Positions 18,447 through 26,342 of a DNA stretch of 64,000 bases are shown here, one piece after another; the stretch's first letter is position 1; every line of letters starts with the position of its first letter. A model generated the notes under the pieces. The model worked only from the letters and a program-made list of their open reading frames with translations, was not told the origin of the DNA and made no database searches. This DNA comes from Thermoplasmatota archaeon. Lineage in GTDB: Archaea > Thermoplasmatota > Penumbrarchaeia > JASLWR01. The DNA lies in assembly GCA_030740765.1 (NCBI GenBank), contig JASLWR010000012.1, forward strand, positions 1-64,000. Direction: 5' to 3'. A program made the position numbers and the translations under genes.

Positions 18447-18485
18447 GTCGGCCATCGGCCGACCTCGGAAGGTGTGAGCCTTCCG
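18447..18485 (+). repeat. Two-hairpin element, second copy
   Basis: GTCGGCC-ATC-GGCCGAC (18447-18463) is followed two bases later by CGGAAGG-TGTGAG-CCTTCCG (18466-18485). The layout repeats that at 3453-3488: a GTCGG/CCGAC stem with a three-base loop, then a GGARG/CYTCC stem. Inner stem bases differ between copies but still pair. No T-run follows here, so this copy does not look like a plain terminator. Confidence 0.5.
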
Positions 18486-18742
18486 GCGATATTATTTGTG
18501 ATATATGTAGAATCTCAGTTTATAACTTACAATAATCAAAGTTATCTATATACGAAATCGTGCTCATACACTGCCAAAATAGGGTTTTATTTCAACCTAA
18601 TTTCGCATATACGGAATTATACAAAGTGTTCGAAATCGCCATCCAATGTACACTGAAAATCTGTTGTTTATTGAAGTTATCTTTTGATGTGATTTGTGCG
18701 GGGTCTTGGGCGAATTATAAAGAAAGAAATTTGAAATAATAA

Positions 18743-19063
18743 TTATTTGATTAATGACAGAACTCCCCATACAACTCCACCAGAAGTAAAATTCAGATTC
18801 CCATAAGCCCTTAAAGAAAAATAATTTTTATGAGGATTTGAAAAAAGTTCAATGTTTTCCGGTATTTTAAACTCTTTCAATCTCCCTTTACTGATTACAC
18901 AATTTACCGTTTTAAAAAAATTTCCTGTTTCTGCTTTATAATTATTTATAAGATCAAATTTTTGTTTTATAACCAGATTTATGATTTCCTCCCGAATGCC
19001 GAGAAATAAAATTCTATTTTTAGAAATTTGAAAAACAACTCCACCTATAGGTTCATCGATCAC
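18743..19063 (-). CDS. Small protein overlapping the nuclease-like gene, possibly its displaced C-terminus
   Basis: A 106-residue frame starting with GTG at 19063 and sharing the four bases GTGA with the end of the gene upstream. It is AT-rich like that gene. The sequence (GGVVFQISKNRILFLGIREE) suggests an alternating beta/alpha fold. I recognise no family. A one-base insertion at the overlap would join the two frames smoothly as ...INRE-VIDEPIGG..., so this may be either translationally coupled partner or the C-terminal domain of one protein split by a frameshift. Confidence 0.5.
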   Translation of the reverse strand: MIDEPIGGVVFQISKNRILFLGIREEIINLVIKQKFDLINNYKAETGNFFKTVNCVISKGRLKEFKIPENIELFSNPHKNYFSLRAYGNLNFTSGGVVWGVLSLIK

Positions 19064-20028
19064 TCGCGATTTATTATTGAACCAACTAAGATCTCTATAA
19101 AAAAGGTAGAACGTTTTATATTAAAAGGTTCATTATTACTATTAATAAGTTGTGTGTTATCCAATTCAAAAGGATTATTGATTTTATGTAGAGAGTTTAT
19201 TCTTGTTGCTAATGCCGATGATATTTGTGATCTTGGAAAAATAAATGATATCCATTCTCGAAAAAAATTCAATCTCGTTAAGAGTTTATATTTGGATGGA
19301 TTTATTTTAATAAAATTATTTGGTGAGTCCAATAACCAGCATTTGGCAAGACCATTATTTCGATAGTCAATTGCTGTAATTGTACCATATTTTATATTAG
19401 AATCATAAGGATAACTTCCTAATTTTTCAGCATTAGATATTTTTCTTTTTTTCTCAATAATCCTCCCATAATGGGAATAAATAGCAGCATTCTTTTTTCT
19501 ATTATCTTTCACAGAACTTCCTTTGTTCTCGACATGTATTATTCTTTTCCCATCGCTTGCAGCAATTTGATAATCGAAAGTAGGATATGCCCGAGGGCCC
19601 CTCATTTCTTTAATTTTGCCCCAATCTGCTTCTATGAGATTATGAATTCTATTAATTAATGATAAACCAATACTTTCACCTATACGTTCTGATATTGCAT
19701 TTACTTGATATTGTACATCTTTTGGTATATAAATCGATTTTCCATTATGTTCAACAAAATCTTCTAAATCTTTTAGTGCGCTATCAATATTCCTTTTTAT
19801 GGCCTGATAATTGCTCCATTTAAGCTTAGTTTGTCGTTTTTTGTAAAAAAGATAATATGTTAAAAATTCTGAAAATGGAATTAAAATTTTTTTATTTGAT
19901 ATTATTTTTTCAATTTCATCAAAGTTGGGGTATTTTGATAACTTCATCTTTTCTTTATTATCATAAAAATCTACATCAACTTCTAGTTGATATTTTCTTA
20001 CTTGAGTTAGATCTATCAATATACTCAC
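19060..20028 (-). CDS. PD-(D/E)XK nuclease-like protein, AT-rich
   Basis: A 322-residue protein starting with GTG. The region at about 145-180 reads TFDYQIAASDGKRIIHVENKGS. This fits a PD-(D/E)XK nuclease core, with an Asp before a beta-hairpin and an E-x-K pair at its end. The rest is helical and lysine-rich. I do not recognise the named family. Base composition is clearly lower in GC than the flanking operons, and the neighbourhood contains an ATPase and regulator genes, so an accessory or defence role is plausible but is inference. The stop codon overlaps the start of the 106-residue gene that follows. Confidence 0.55.
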   Translation of the reverse strand: MSILIDLTQVRKYQLEVDVDFYDNKEKMKLSKYPNFDEIEKIISNKKILIPFSEFLTYYLFYKKRQTKLKWSNYQAIKRNIDSALKDLEDFVEHNGKSIYIPKDVQYQVNAISERIGESIGLSLINRIHNLIEADWGKIKEMRGPRAYPTFDYQIAASDGKRIIHVENKGSSVKDNRKKNAAIYSHYGRIIEKKRKISNAEKLGSYPYDSNIKYGTITAIDYRNNGLAKCWLLDSPNNFIKINPSKYKLLTRLNFFREWISFIFPRSQISSALATRINSLHKINNPFELDNTQLINSNNEPFNIKRSTFFIEILVGSIINRE

Positions 20029-20189
20029 TAATGCATATTATGGAACAATGATATATAATGAATTTCAATCTAAGAAAGAATGGATATAATTATCAATTGA
20101 TAAAGCACTTTTTGGGCCAGTTTGAGATAATAAGCCCATGACCCTTGCCTAACGGAATTATTTGTATTCGAGATTTTCCGCTGTTGGAT

Positions 20190-20430
20190 GGTTAAAACAA
20201 AAAAAGGATTTTTTGCTATTTCGAAATTCTGCGTCTGGCTCTTGCAGAGCCAATGGTTTACTTGCCTTCCACCGATATCCCCAATCCCCGCGAGTTGTAG
20301 AACAAGCTAGGTCTACAGCTCCATCGTTGCAAGTCGGTCGGCTCCAATTCAGACACTTATAGTATTCGCCAGCGTGTCTGAACTGCGTAAACCGCTGAGA
20401 GTTGTGGGAAATTCCCTATAAATATCTGTA
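20190..20430 (+). ncRNA. Putative structured RNA of unknown class
   Basis: In this gene-free stretch several stems nest. GGTTTAC (near 20254) pairs with GTAAACC (near 20388). Inside it GAGTTGTAGA pairs with TCTACAGCTC (about 20292-20321), and TTCAGACAC with GTGTCTGAA (about 20348-20382). A small stem GGCTCT-TGC-AGAGCC lies at about 20239-20253. One pair is a G-U on the plus strand and would be A-C on the minus strand, which favours a plus-strand transcript. A TATAAA-like segment follows at about 20418. It does not match tRNA, RNase P or SRP RNA as I know them. Decayed transposon sequence is an alternative. Confidence 0.4.
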
Positions 20431-20473
20431 ATATGTGTTTTCTTTATCATCAAAGCCAATTTGTTAATATACT

Positions 20474-20767
20474 CTACGATGAAGTGGTAGGATCAATAAC
20501 CACTTTATGATCGGCTATGGAAATGTTCAATTCATCCCCATCGTGCAGACCAACAGCATCTGCAATTTCTTTGGGAATTCTCACAGCAAGACTCCCTCCG
20601 ATCTTGAAAACTTTACGTTTAAATAATGATCTGAGTCTTTCATATTCATCCTCATCAATCCATTCGTCTTCGCATTTGGAACAGATCTCTACGTCTGCAT
20701 ATACACCGGGCGATAATTCCCTTTTTTCTTTTATCAGTCGTTTGTTACATTCGGGACAGTTACTCAT
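20474..20767 (-). CDS. AbrB/SpoVT-type regulator with N-terminal zinc ribbon
   Basis: A 97-residue protein. The N-terminus has a zinc ribbon (CPECNKR ... CSKCEDEW, about residues 4-33). The C-terminus is a swapped-hairpin AbrB/MazE DNA-binding domain (KIGGSLAVRIPKEIADAVGLHDGDELNI). The start at 20767 follows a GAGGGGGAT site; the longer frame begins in sequence that looks non-coding. Proteins like this act as antitoxins or as stand-alone repressors. The gene is divergent from the DUF4143 ATPase gene with 160-odd bases between, which suggests it may control that gene. No matching toxin is evident on either side. Confidence 0.75.
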   Translation of the reverse strand: MSNCPECNKRLIKEKRELSPGVYADVEICSKCEDEWIDEDEYERLRSLFKRKVFKIGGSLAVRIPKEIADAVGLHDGDELNISIADHKVVIDPTTSS

Positions 20768-20929
20768 TTTATTATCCCCCTCACTTTCTAACAATATATA
20801 ATATATATCTAATGTATATATTAAGGTTTCTATATTATAACGTAACGTGACATTCATGTTTACGATAAACCGGTAGAAAAGATTATAATGGTGCATTGTA
20901 TTATACCTTATAGCCGAATATGGTGCAAG

Positions 20930-22243
20930 GTGTTAGAATTGTTGAAAGACGCATTGGTATTTTGGAACCCTTGGTGGCAGAATAGCAAAGAAATGTTTAA
21001 ACATCTCAAAGATAGGAAAGCACTGGAAAAAATTAAACCGTTATTTTTCAGGAAAGAAATAACAGCAATTACCGGAGTAAGGAGAGCCGGAAAGACAAGC
21101 CTAATGCATCTACTAATACAAGATATCCTAAAAAGTCAGAAACCGGAAACAGTAATGTATGTGAATTTGGATGATCCGAGTTTCAAGGGAGCAAACCTGG
21201 ATCAAATATATGAGGCATATAAGGAATTAATGCCATTTCAAGGGATGAGTAATCTCTTTCTGGATGAGGTACAAACCATCGATGACTGGGAACGATGGGT
21301 AAAGAAATCGTACGATTCTTTTCAGAATATCAAGATAGTTATATCCGGATCAAATTCTTCTCTGCTACAAACGGAATATTCAACATATCTGGTTGGAAGA
21401 AGTTTGAGCTATGAACTATTCCCATTGTCTTTTTTGGAATATCTTCAATTTAAAGGCGTAGAAATTAAGACCGAAACCGATTTGATAGCAAACAAGTCTC
21501 TAATAAAAAATCTTCTTGGGAAATATCTGAAATACGGAGGTTTTCCTGAAGTTGCGATGGAAGATAATCCAACTATGAAATATACCATATTAAAAGAGTA
21601 TTTCAATGCAATTCTATCAAGAGATGTGATAGCCAGGTATGAAATCCGGGAAAGGAAAAAGATGGGGAGGCTTGGGGTATATCTTCTCACAAATATAGCA
21701 AACATGCTCAGTGCTAAATCCCTGGGAAACACGATGGATCTGAATATTCATACAGTTCAGGAGTATCTGGATGACCTTGAAGAAGCATATCTGGTATTTT
21801 TTGTTAATCATTTTTCATATTCCTTGAAATCACAATACACCTATCCAAGAAAGGTATATTGTGTAGACCCGGGAATTAGAAGCGCCTTGAGTTTCAGTTT
21901 TAGTCCGGATATTGGAAGGTTGCTGGAGAATATTGTCTTTCTCATACTCAGGAATATGGGTGACGTGTATTACTGGAAAGATGGAAAAACAGACATTGAC
22001 TTCATTGTAAAGCAGGGTGAAAAGGTTACTTCTTTAATCCAGGTATGCTACTCCATCGACGATCCGAAAACAAAAAAAAGGGAAGAGCGGAGCTTACTGA
22101 AGACGATGGCTCATTTCGATTTACTTCAAGGGACCATAATTACTTGGGATCATGAAGAAACTATAAAAATGAATGAGGGTATAATTGAATATCGACCAAT
22201 TTGGAAATGGGTATTTAATGAATCCCTTGACGTAAATCATTAA
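20930..22243 (+). CDS. AAA_14/DUF4143 ATPase
   Basis: A P-loop ATPase of the widespread AAA_14-DUF4143 family. Walker A is TGVRRAGKTSLMH and Walker B is NLFLDEVQTIDDWERWV with the usual Trp. A winged-helix and DUF4143 domain follow, and the C-terminus ends in a nuclease-like DGKTDIDFIV segment. The start is uncertain: an in-frame ATG at 20888 exists, but GTG at 20930 puts the N-terminus at the normal distance from the family's NPWW motif. The length of about 437 aa is typical. The function of the family is unknown. It is a common accessory gene in archaea and lies opposite an AbrB-type regulator gene. Confidence 0.8.
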   Translation: MLELLKDALVFWNPWWQNSKEMFKHLKDRKALEKIKPLFFRKEITAITGVRRAGKTSLMHLLIQDILKSQKPETVMYVNLDDPSFKGANLDQIYEAYKELMPFQGMSNLFLDEVQTIDDWERWVKKSYDSFQNIKIVISGSNSSLLQTEYSTYLVGRSLSYELFPLSFLEYLQFKGVEIKTETDLIANKSLIKNLLGKYLKYGGFPEVAMEDNPTMKYTILKEYFNAILSRDVIARYEIRERKKMGRLGVYLLTNIANMLSAKSLGNTMDLNIHTVQEYLDDLEEAYLVFFVNHFSYSLKSQYTYPRKVYCVDPGIRSALSFSFSPDIGRLLENIVFLILRNMGDVYYWKDGKTDIDFIVKQGEKVTSLIQVCYSIDDPKTKKREERSLLKTMAHFDLLQGTIITWDHEETIKMNEGIIEYRPIWKWVFNESLDVNH

Positions 22244-22281
22244 GTACTCCCTGCACTGCTTCGACTCAGACACCAGTATTT

Positions 22282-24246
22282 TCACTGCGCGCCCGTAACC
22301 AACTTTTTCACAACCGACGGATCCGCAAGGGTACTGATATCTCCCAGTTTATCGCCTTCGCCCTCGGCGATCTTTCTCAGTATACGGCGCATGATCTTCC
22401 CGGACCTGGTCTTGGGAAGCCCTTCGGTGAACTGGATCTTGTCAGGAGACGCAATTGCCCCGATCTCCCTTCTCACAGTCATCACAAGTTCACGCTTCAG
22501 CTCATCGTTGGGGGCCTCGCCGGTCTTAAGCGTAACGTAGGCATAGATCCCCTGGCCCTTGATATCGTGGGGGAAGCCTACAACCGCGGCCTCGGCCACC
22601 TTCGGATGCTTGCCAAGAGCCCCCTCCACCTCGGCAGTGCCGATCCTGTGGCCGGAAACGTTCATAACGTCGTCCACTCTTCCGGTTATCCAGTAGTAAC
22701 CCTCCTCGTCGCGGCGGCAGCCGTCTCCTGTAAAGAAATATCCCGGGTACATGGAGAAGTAGGTGTGTTTGAACCTGGTATGGTCGCCGTATACGGTTCT
22801 CATTATTCCGGGCCATGCGGATTTTATAGCCAGATTCCCCGAAACGTTTTTTCCGGCCATCTCATTACCGCTGTCATCCATGACCACCGGTTCCACGCCG
22901 AAGAAAGGAACTGTGGCCGAGCCCGGTTTAAGCGGGACGGCACCTGGTATGGGCGAGATGAGGATTCCTCCGGTCTCAGTCTGCCACCAGGTGTCCACTA
23001 TGGGGCACCTTCCCCCGCCGATAAGTTCGTAATACCAGAGCCATTCGGGAGATTTTATAGACTCGCCCACTGTGCCGAGCAAGCGGAGTGACGTAAGATC
23101 GTATTTCTTGGGCCACTGATCGCCCTCTTTCATCAGCGCCCTCAATGCCGTGGGAGCCGTATAGAAAATGTTTATTTTGTATTTCTCGACTATTGCCCAG
23201 AACCGGCCCCAGTCCGGATAATTGGGCACTCCCTCGTTCATAACGGTTATGGCTTTGTTCGCGAGAGGGCCGTAAACGATATAGGAATGTCCCGTGATCC
23301 ATCCGATATCAGCCGTGCACCAGTACACGTCCCCATCGTGGTAATCGAATACGTATTTGTGACTAATGGCTGCGTAAACGAGATAACCTCCATTGGTATG
23401 GAGCACTCCCTTTGGCTTGCCGGTGGAGCCCGACGTGTAGAGGATGAACAGGGGATCTTCGGCATCCAATTCTTCGGGCGGGCACTTTTCTTCCGCTTTT
23501 TCCACCTCCTCGTCCCACCAGAGATCTTTCTCGCCCATTGCCACATCCTCTCCGGTCCTCCTTACGATGATGACACTTTCTATGGACTGCGTTCCTTCCA
23601 CCGCCCTATCCGCCGTACTCTTCATGGGCAGCGGTTTCGCACCCCGGTAACCGCTGTTCTGGGTTACGAGAAGCTTGCATTTCGAGTCGTTGATCCGATC
23701 CCTGAGCGAATCGGCGGAAAAACCTCCGAAAACGATGGAATGTACTGCACCGATGCGGGCGCAGGCTAGCATGGATATAGCCAGTTCCGGTATCATCTGG
23801 AGGTAGATACAGACACGGTCACCCTTTTTGACGCCTCTGGATCTCAGGACATTTGCGAAGCGTTCCACCTTGGCGAGTAATTCCTTGTAGGTGAATATTT
23901 TGGATTCGGCGGGATCGTTGCCTTCCCAGATAATAGCGGTATCATCTCCGTGCCCAGCCTCAACGTGACGGTCGAGGCAGTTGTAGCTGACGTTCAGCTT
24001 TCCGCCCTCGAACCATTTTATATCCCCCGTGCGGAAATCGAATTTTCGTACTTCATTCCACTTTCGGAACCAGGAGATGGTCTCGGCCTCCTGGGCCCAG
24101 AATCCATCGGGGTCGTTCACGGACATTTCATACATTTTCCTGTATTCTTCCATGCTTTTGATATGCGCCCCCGACACGAAATCCTCGGAAGGAGCGAATA
24201 TCTCGTTCTCGGTCCGGAGAGAGCTGAACTTTTTTTTACTTTCCAT
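22282..24246 (-). CDS. acsA: Acetyl-CoA synthetase, AMP-forming
   Basis: This enzyme activates acetate to acetyl-CoA via acetyl-AMP. It is a full-length 654-residue member of the ANL family. The ATP-binding motif is [16 protein letters not shown] at about 264. The acetate pocket region [14 protein letters not shown] lies at about 307, and [10 protein letters not shown] at about 413. The hinge and C-terminal domain contain [19 protein letters not shown]. The catalytic lysine motif is [10 protein letters not shown] at about 606, which is the target of acetylation control in other organisms. No acetylase gene lies next to it. The gene stands alone within an otherwise accessory stretch. Its base composition is like that of the core genes. 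Confidence 0.95.
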   Translation of the reverse strand: MESKKKFSSLRTENEIFAPSEDFVSGAHIKSMEEYRKMYEMSVNDPDGFWAQEAETISWFRKWNEVRKFDFRTGDIKWFEGGKLNVSYNCLDRHVEAGHGDDTAIIWEGNDPAESKIFTYKELLAKVERFANVLRSRGVKKGDRVCIYLQMIPELAISMLACARIGAVHSIVFGGFSADSLRDRINDSKCKLLVTQNSGYRGAKPLPMKSTADRAVEGTQSIESVIIVRRTGEDVAMGEKDLWWDEEVEKAEEKCPPEELDAEDPLFILYTSGSTGKPKGVLHTNGGYLVYAAISHKYVFDYHDGDVYWCTADIGWITGHSYIVYGPLANKAITVMNEGVPNYPDWGRFWAIVEKYKINIFYTAPTALRALMKEGDQWPKKYDLTSLRLLGTVGESIKSPEWLWYYELIGGGRCPIVDTWWQTETGGILISPIPGAVPLKPGSATVPFFGVEPVVMDDSGNEMAGKNVSGNLAIKSAWPGIMRTVYGDHTRFKHTYFSMYPGYFFTGDGCRRDEEGYYWITGRVDDVMNVSGHRIGTAEVEGALGKHPKVAEAAVVGFPHDIKGQGIYAYVTLKTGEAPNDELKRELVMTVRREIGAIASPDKIQFTEGLPKTRSGKIMRRILRKIAEGEGDKLGDISTLADPSVVKKLVTGAQ

Positions 24247-24967
24247 TATCGGTCACCCGCTATTTCATTTGCTAATATATTAGACTGCAAACACATGCTC
24301 GATTCGACAATTATACAACTATTTCTCATTTATTCAATACATTAGTTGAATAGTTAATTTAATTATTTATCATTAATCCCGAAATTCTCCCGGAATAAAT
24401 ATTTCGGGTATTTATATAATATGATATATTCAGTATTGCTTACGCTCTTTTGTATATTTATTCTTTTCTTATAGAGGACCTGCGAGCTCCAGCAAACGCA
24501 GTTCCGACTCCCCCAAAGACTCACACAATAATAAATTCTAATCCTGATCGTCCACGATTCCGAGCAGGCTATGGGGGTGAGGGGTCTTACAGCACGCCTG
24601 CTGGAAGCCCGCGTTGCTCCGGCGCATCGTAATGCGCCTGCTCCCTCGGTATACCTTACGGATTCCTGCGGGAGATACAGGGCCGTTTGTGTAGCAAATG
24701 GGCCAGTATGAGCCAGTGCAGAAGTCAGGATGGGGGCTTGGGACGGCGATTCCTTCACTTCACATAACGAAGTATTATACTTCTTGCTTCTCTCGATGAG
24801 GGACCTTATCTCATTCATGTGGGTATTCCTTCCCTTCGAACATTCATTATTTCTCTATGAAAAATCCTTCTATTATATTGGATTCGTACAATTGGAGATC
24901 AACGAATATTACACATAGCATTTTTCGTTTAGTTTATAACTGTTTATAGAAAAGTATATAATATATA
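24247..24967. other. Long gene-free region holding a GC-rich structured island
   Basis: No credible gene occurs here. A 151-codon minus-strand frame crosses the island, but its translation looks like non-coding sequence. The GC-rich, hairpin-rich block at about 24480-24730 stands out from AT-rich flanks. The last 60 bases contain a TATA-like run (TATATAATATATAATGG) serving the gene at 24968. Confidence 0.5.
24604..24648 (-). repeat. Core of the structured intergenic repeat, third locus
   Basis: On the minus strand the segment reads GAGGGAGCA, then the hairpin GGCGCAT-TACG-ATGCGCC, then GGAGCAACGCGGG. This is the same order as at 51.4-51.5 kb (GGGGGTGCA, hairpin, GGAGCGAAGCGGG), with a different but fully paired hairpin. 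The element lies upstream of the acetyl-CoA synthetase gene in its sense orientation. Confidence 0.5.
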
Positions 24968-25618
24968 ATGGTTATAATGATGATAATGGTAAAGACTAAA
25001 GACATCGGTTACAGCATGATTGAATTCCGTACGACCACGTTGAGCATTCGCCTCGGAACAAAATACCAACTCGACGATTATCGCGAGAAGGGAGAATCCT
25101 ACGATGATGCATTGATGCGATTATTGCATGAGGTAAAAGGACTTCGGGTGAAAAACAAGGAACTTGAAAATGAGATAAAAGAGAATATTGGTGAAATCCC
25201 GAACAAAATGATTACTAAGGAATTTGAGAGGGGACTTTTATCAATTAACATCCGGGACAGCCTGAGAATACTTTTCACATACAATAAACCTGCAATGATA
25301 CCCGCCGCCGATGGGTATACAATGAGCATTGAAACCGGACCCGTATACGAGAGTGGAAATGAGAAATCCTTTGAAAAAAGATTTCCCGATACTAAAGAAC
25401 GTGCTATGCTTCGATTGCACTTGATCGCGGAAGTTATACGAAAGAATTTTGATCCAACGTTCATTCCTTCGGGACGGAAAAATATCATTGATCCGGTATA
25501 CTGGAAAACCGTTTACCGGAGAGCAGGTATACCGTGGAGCTCGTATCACGAGGACATAGAAGGAATACTTGATGATTACGAAAGAGAGATGAGGGAAATG
25601 AGGTTTTCTGATGAATAA
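24968..25618 (+). CDS. Hypothetical protein with antitoxin-like N-terminus
   Basis: A 216-residue protein. The segment TTLSIRLGTKYQLDDYREKGESYDDALMRLL at about residues 23-53 resembles the short ribbon-helix-helix or VapB-like regulators of archaea, and a coiled coil follows (about 55-75). The remaining 140 residues are not recognised. They contain a hydrophobic beta-strand region and a charged helical C-terminus. Several in-frame ATGs crowd the N-terminus, and the one at 25016 (MIEFRTTTL) is a reasonable alternative start. The stop overlaps the next start by eight bases, so the two genes are probably coupled. Confidence 0.55.
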   Translation: MVIMMIMVKTKDIGYSMIEFRTTTLSIRLGTKYQLDDYREKGESYDDALMRLLHEVKGLRVKNKELENEIKENIGEIPNKMITKEFERGLLSINIRDSLRILFTYNKPAMIPAADGYTMSIETGPVYESGNEKSFEKRFPDTKERAMLRLHLIAEVIRKNFDPTFIPSGRKNIIDPVYWKTVYRRAGIPWSSYHEDIEGILDDYEREMREMRFSDE

Positions 25619-25874
25619 GGGACCTGACCTGGACGTAAATATTATCGGAACCGCAATCAAGACCCTCGCTGCCGAATCCGGGAATTACAGGGTCGAGGTG
25701 AATCTGAAAAATGTAACCTATCGCTCCGTTGAATTCCACGTCAGGATCCGAATCTTGAATCAATCGGTACACCGTTCCTACCCACAAATGAAGCTCGCCC
25801 TGGAAAGGCATGATGTCGGAGAAGGACATGATTTTATCCGCAGGAAACAGCAGAAGACCCCCGTAGGGGAATGA
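25611..25874 (+). CDS. Small hypothetical protein coupled to the upstream gene
   Basis: An 87-residue frame whose ATG overlaps the end of the upstream gene (ATGAATAA). The first 60 residues have a plausible alternating pattern (DVNIIGTAIKTLAAESGNY, then VEVNLKNVTYRS). The last 25 are charged. I do not recognise it. A minus-strand frame covers the same bases, but the overlap with the upstream gene favours this strand. It may be a small partner protein. Confidence 0.4.
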   Translation: MNKGPDLDVNIIGTAIKTLAAESGNYRVEVNLKNVTYRSVEFHVRIRILNQSVHRSYPQMKLALERHDVGEGHDFIRRKQQKTPVGE

Positions 25875-25902
25875 GGCTTCTTCGGCTGTTTCCGAGGATG
25901 AT

Positions 25903-25923
25903 ACCCACATTACAAATGTGGGT
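25903..25923. terminator. 9-bp perfect hairpin
   Basis: ACCCACATT-ACA-AATGTGGGT forms a tight hairpin between the 87-residue frame and the next gene. It has no long T-run. It could end the upstream transcript or affect translation of the next gene. Confidence 0.4.
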
Positions 25924-25967
25924 TGTTCATTCATGTACAGGTTCAAATGCACAAATATGAAAATAGC

Positions 25968-26306
25968 ATGAAAATAGGGGAGATGTATATCAAGATCGAT
26001 GCGGAGACTGAAATGGAACTTCTGAATATTGCAAAAGGTTTCGTTTGTTCATTGTACGATGTTCTAAAAAGAATGTCTCCTGAAATCTCGGAGCTAGCTG
26101 AAAAAGTATTTCATCGTAAAATTATCGATAGTTGGAGAGACGCGATAAGTGTCTATCACCATGCCGTACTCGATAGTATCAATAAATATGGACTTGAGGT
26201 CGTTGATCTTGATAATCGGAAACGAATGATCCACTCTACGGAAGAACTTGAGCGATTCATGGATTCAAGGGAAGAACTATTGCCACTTATCGGTTCGATC
26301 CATTAG
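25968..26306 (+). CDS. Hypothetical helical protein
   Basis: A protein of about 112 residues, acidic and mostly helical by composition (MELLNIAKGFVCSLYDVLKRMSPEISELAEKVFHRK). It has no membrane segment and no recognised motif. The start is uncertain: TTG at 25923, ATG at 25968 and ATG at 25983 are in frame. It follows two other unknown small genes on the same strand and may belong with them. It converges with glmS. Confidence 0.45.
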   Translation: MKIGEMYIKIDAETEMELLNIAKGFVCSLYDVLKRMSPEISELAEKVFHRKIIDSWRDAISVYHHAVLDSINKYGLEVVDLDNRKRMIHSTEELERFMDSREELLPLIGSIH

Positions 26307-26342
26307 TAGTGTTTTTTCAGTTTTGCCATCGATGACGAGCAA

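Larger units (their letters stand above)
18325..18742. other. Gene-free region with hairpins after the formate dehydrogenase operon
   Basis: No gene is credible. The first 160 bases hold three hairpins, listed separately. The rest is AT-rich sequence without obvious structure, leading to the 3' end of the small gene at 18743. Confidence 0.5.

Noticed and set aside
24363-24818. A 151-codon minus-strand frame over the GC-rich island
   Set aside because: Composition (many Arg, Ser, Cys) and the underlying hairpins point to non-coding repeat sequence. A decayed transposase end is possible but not shown.
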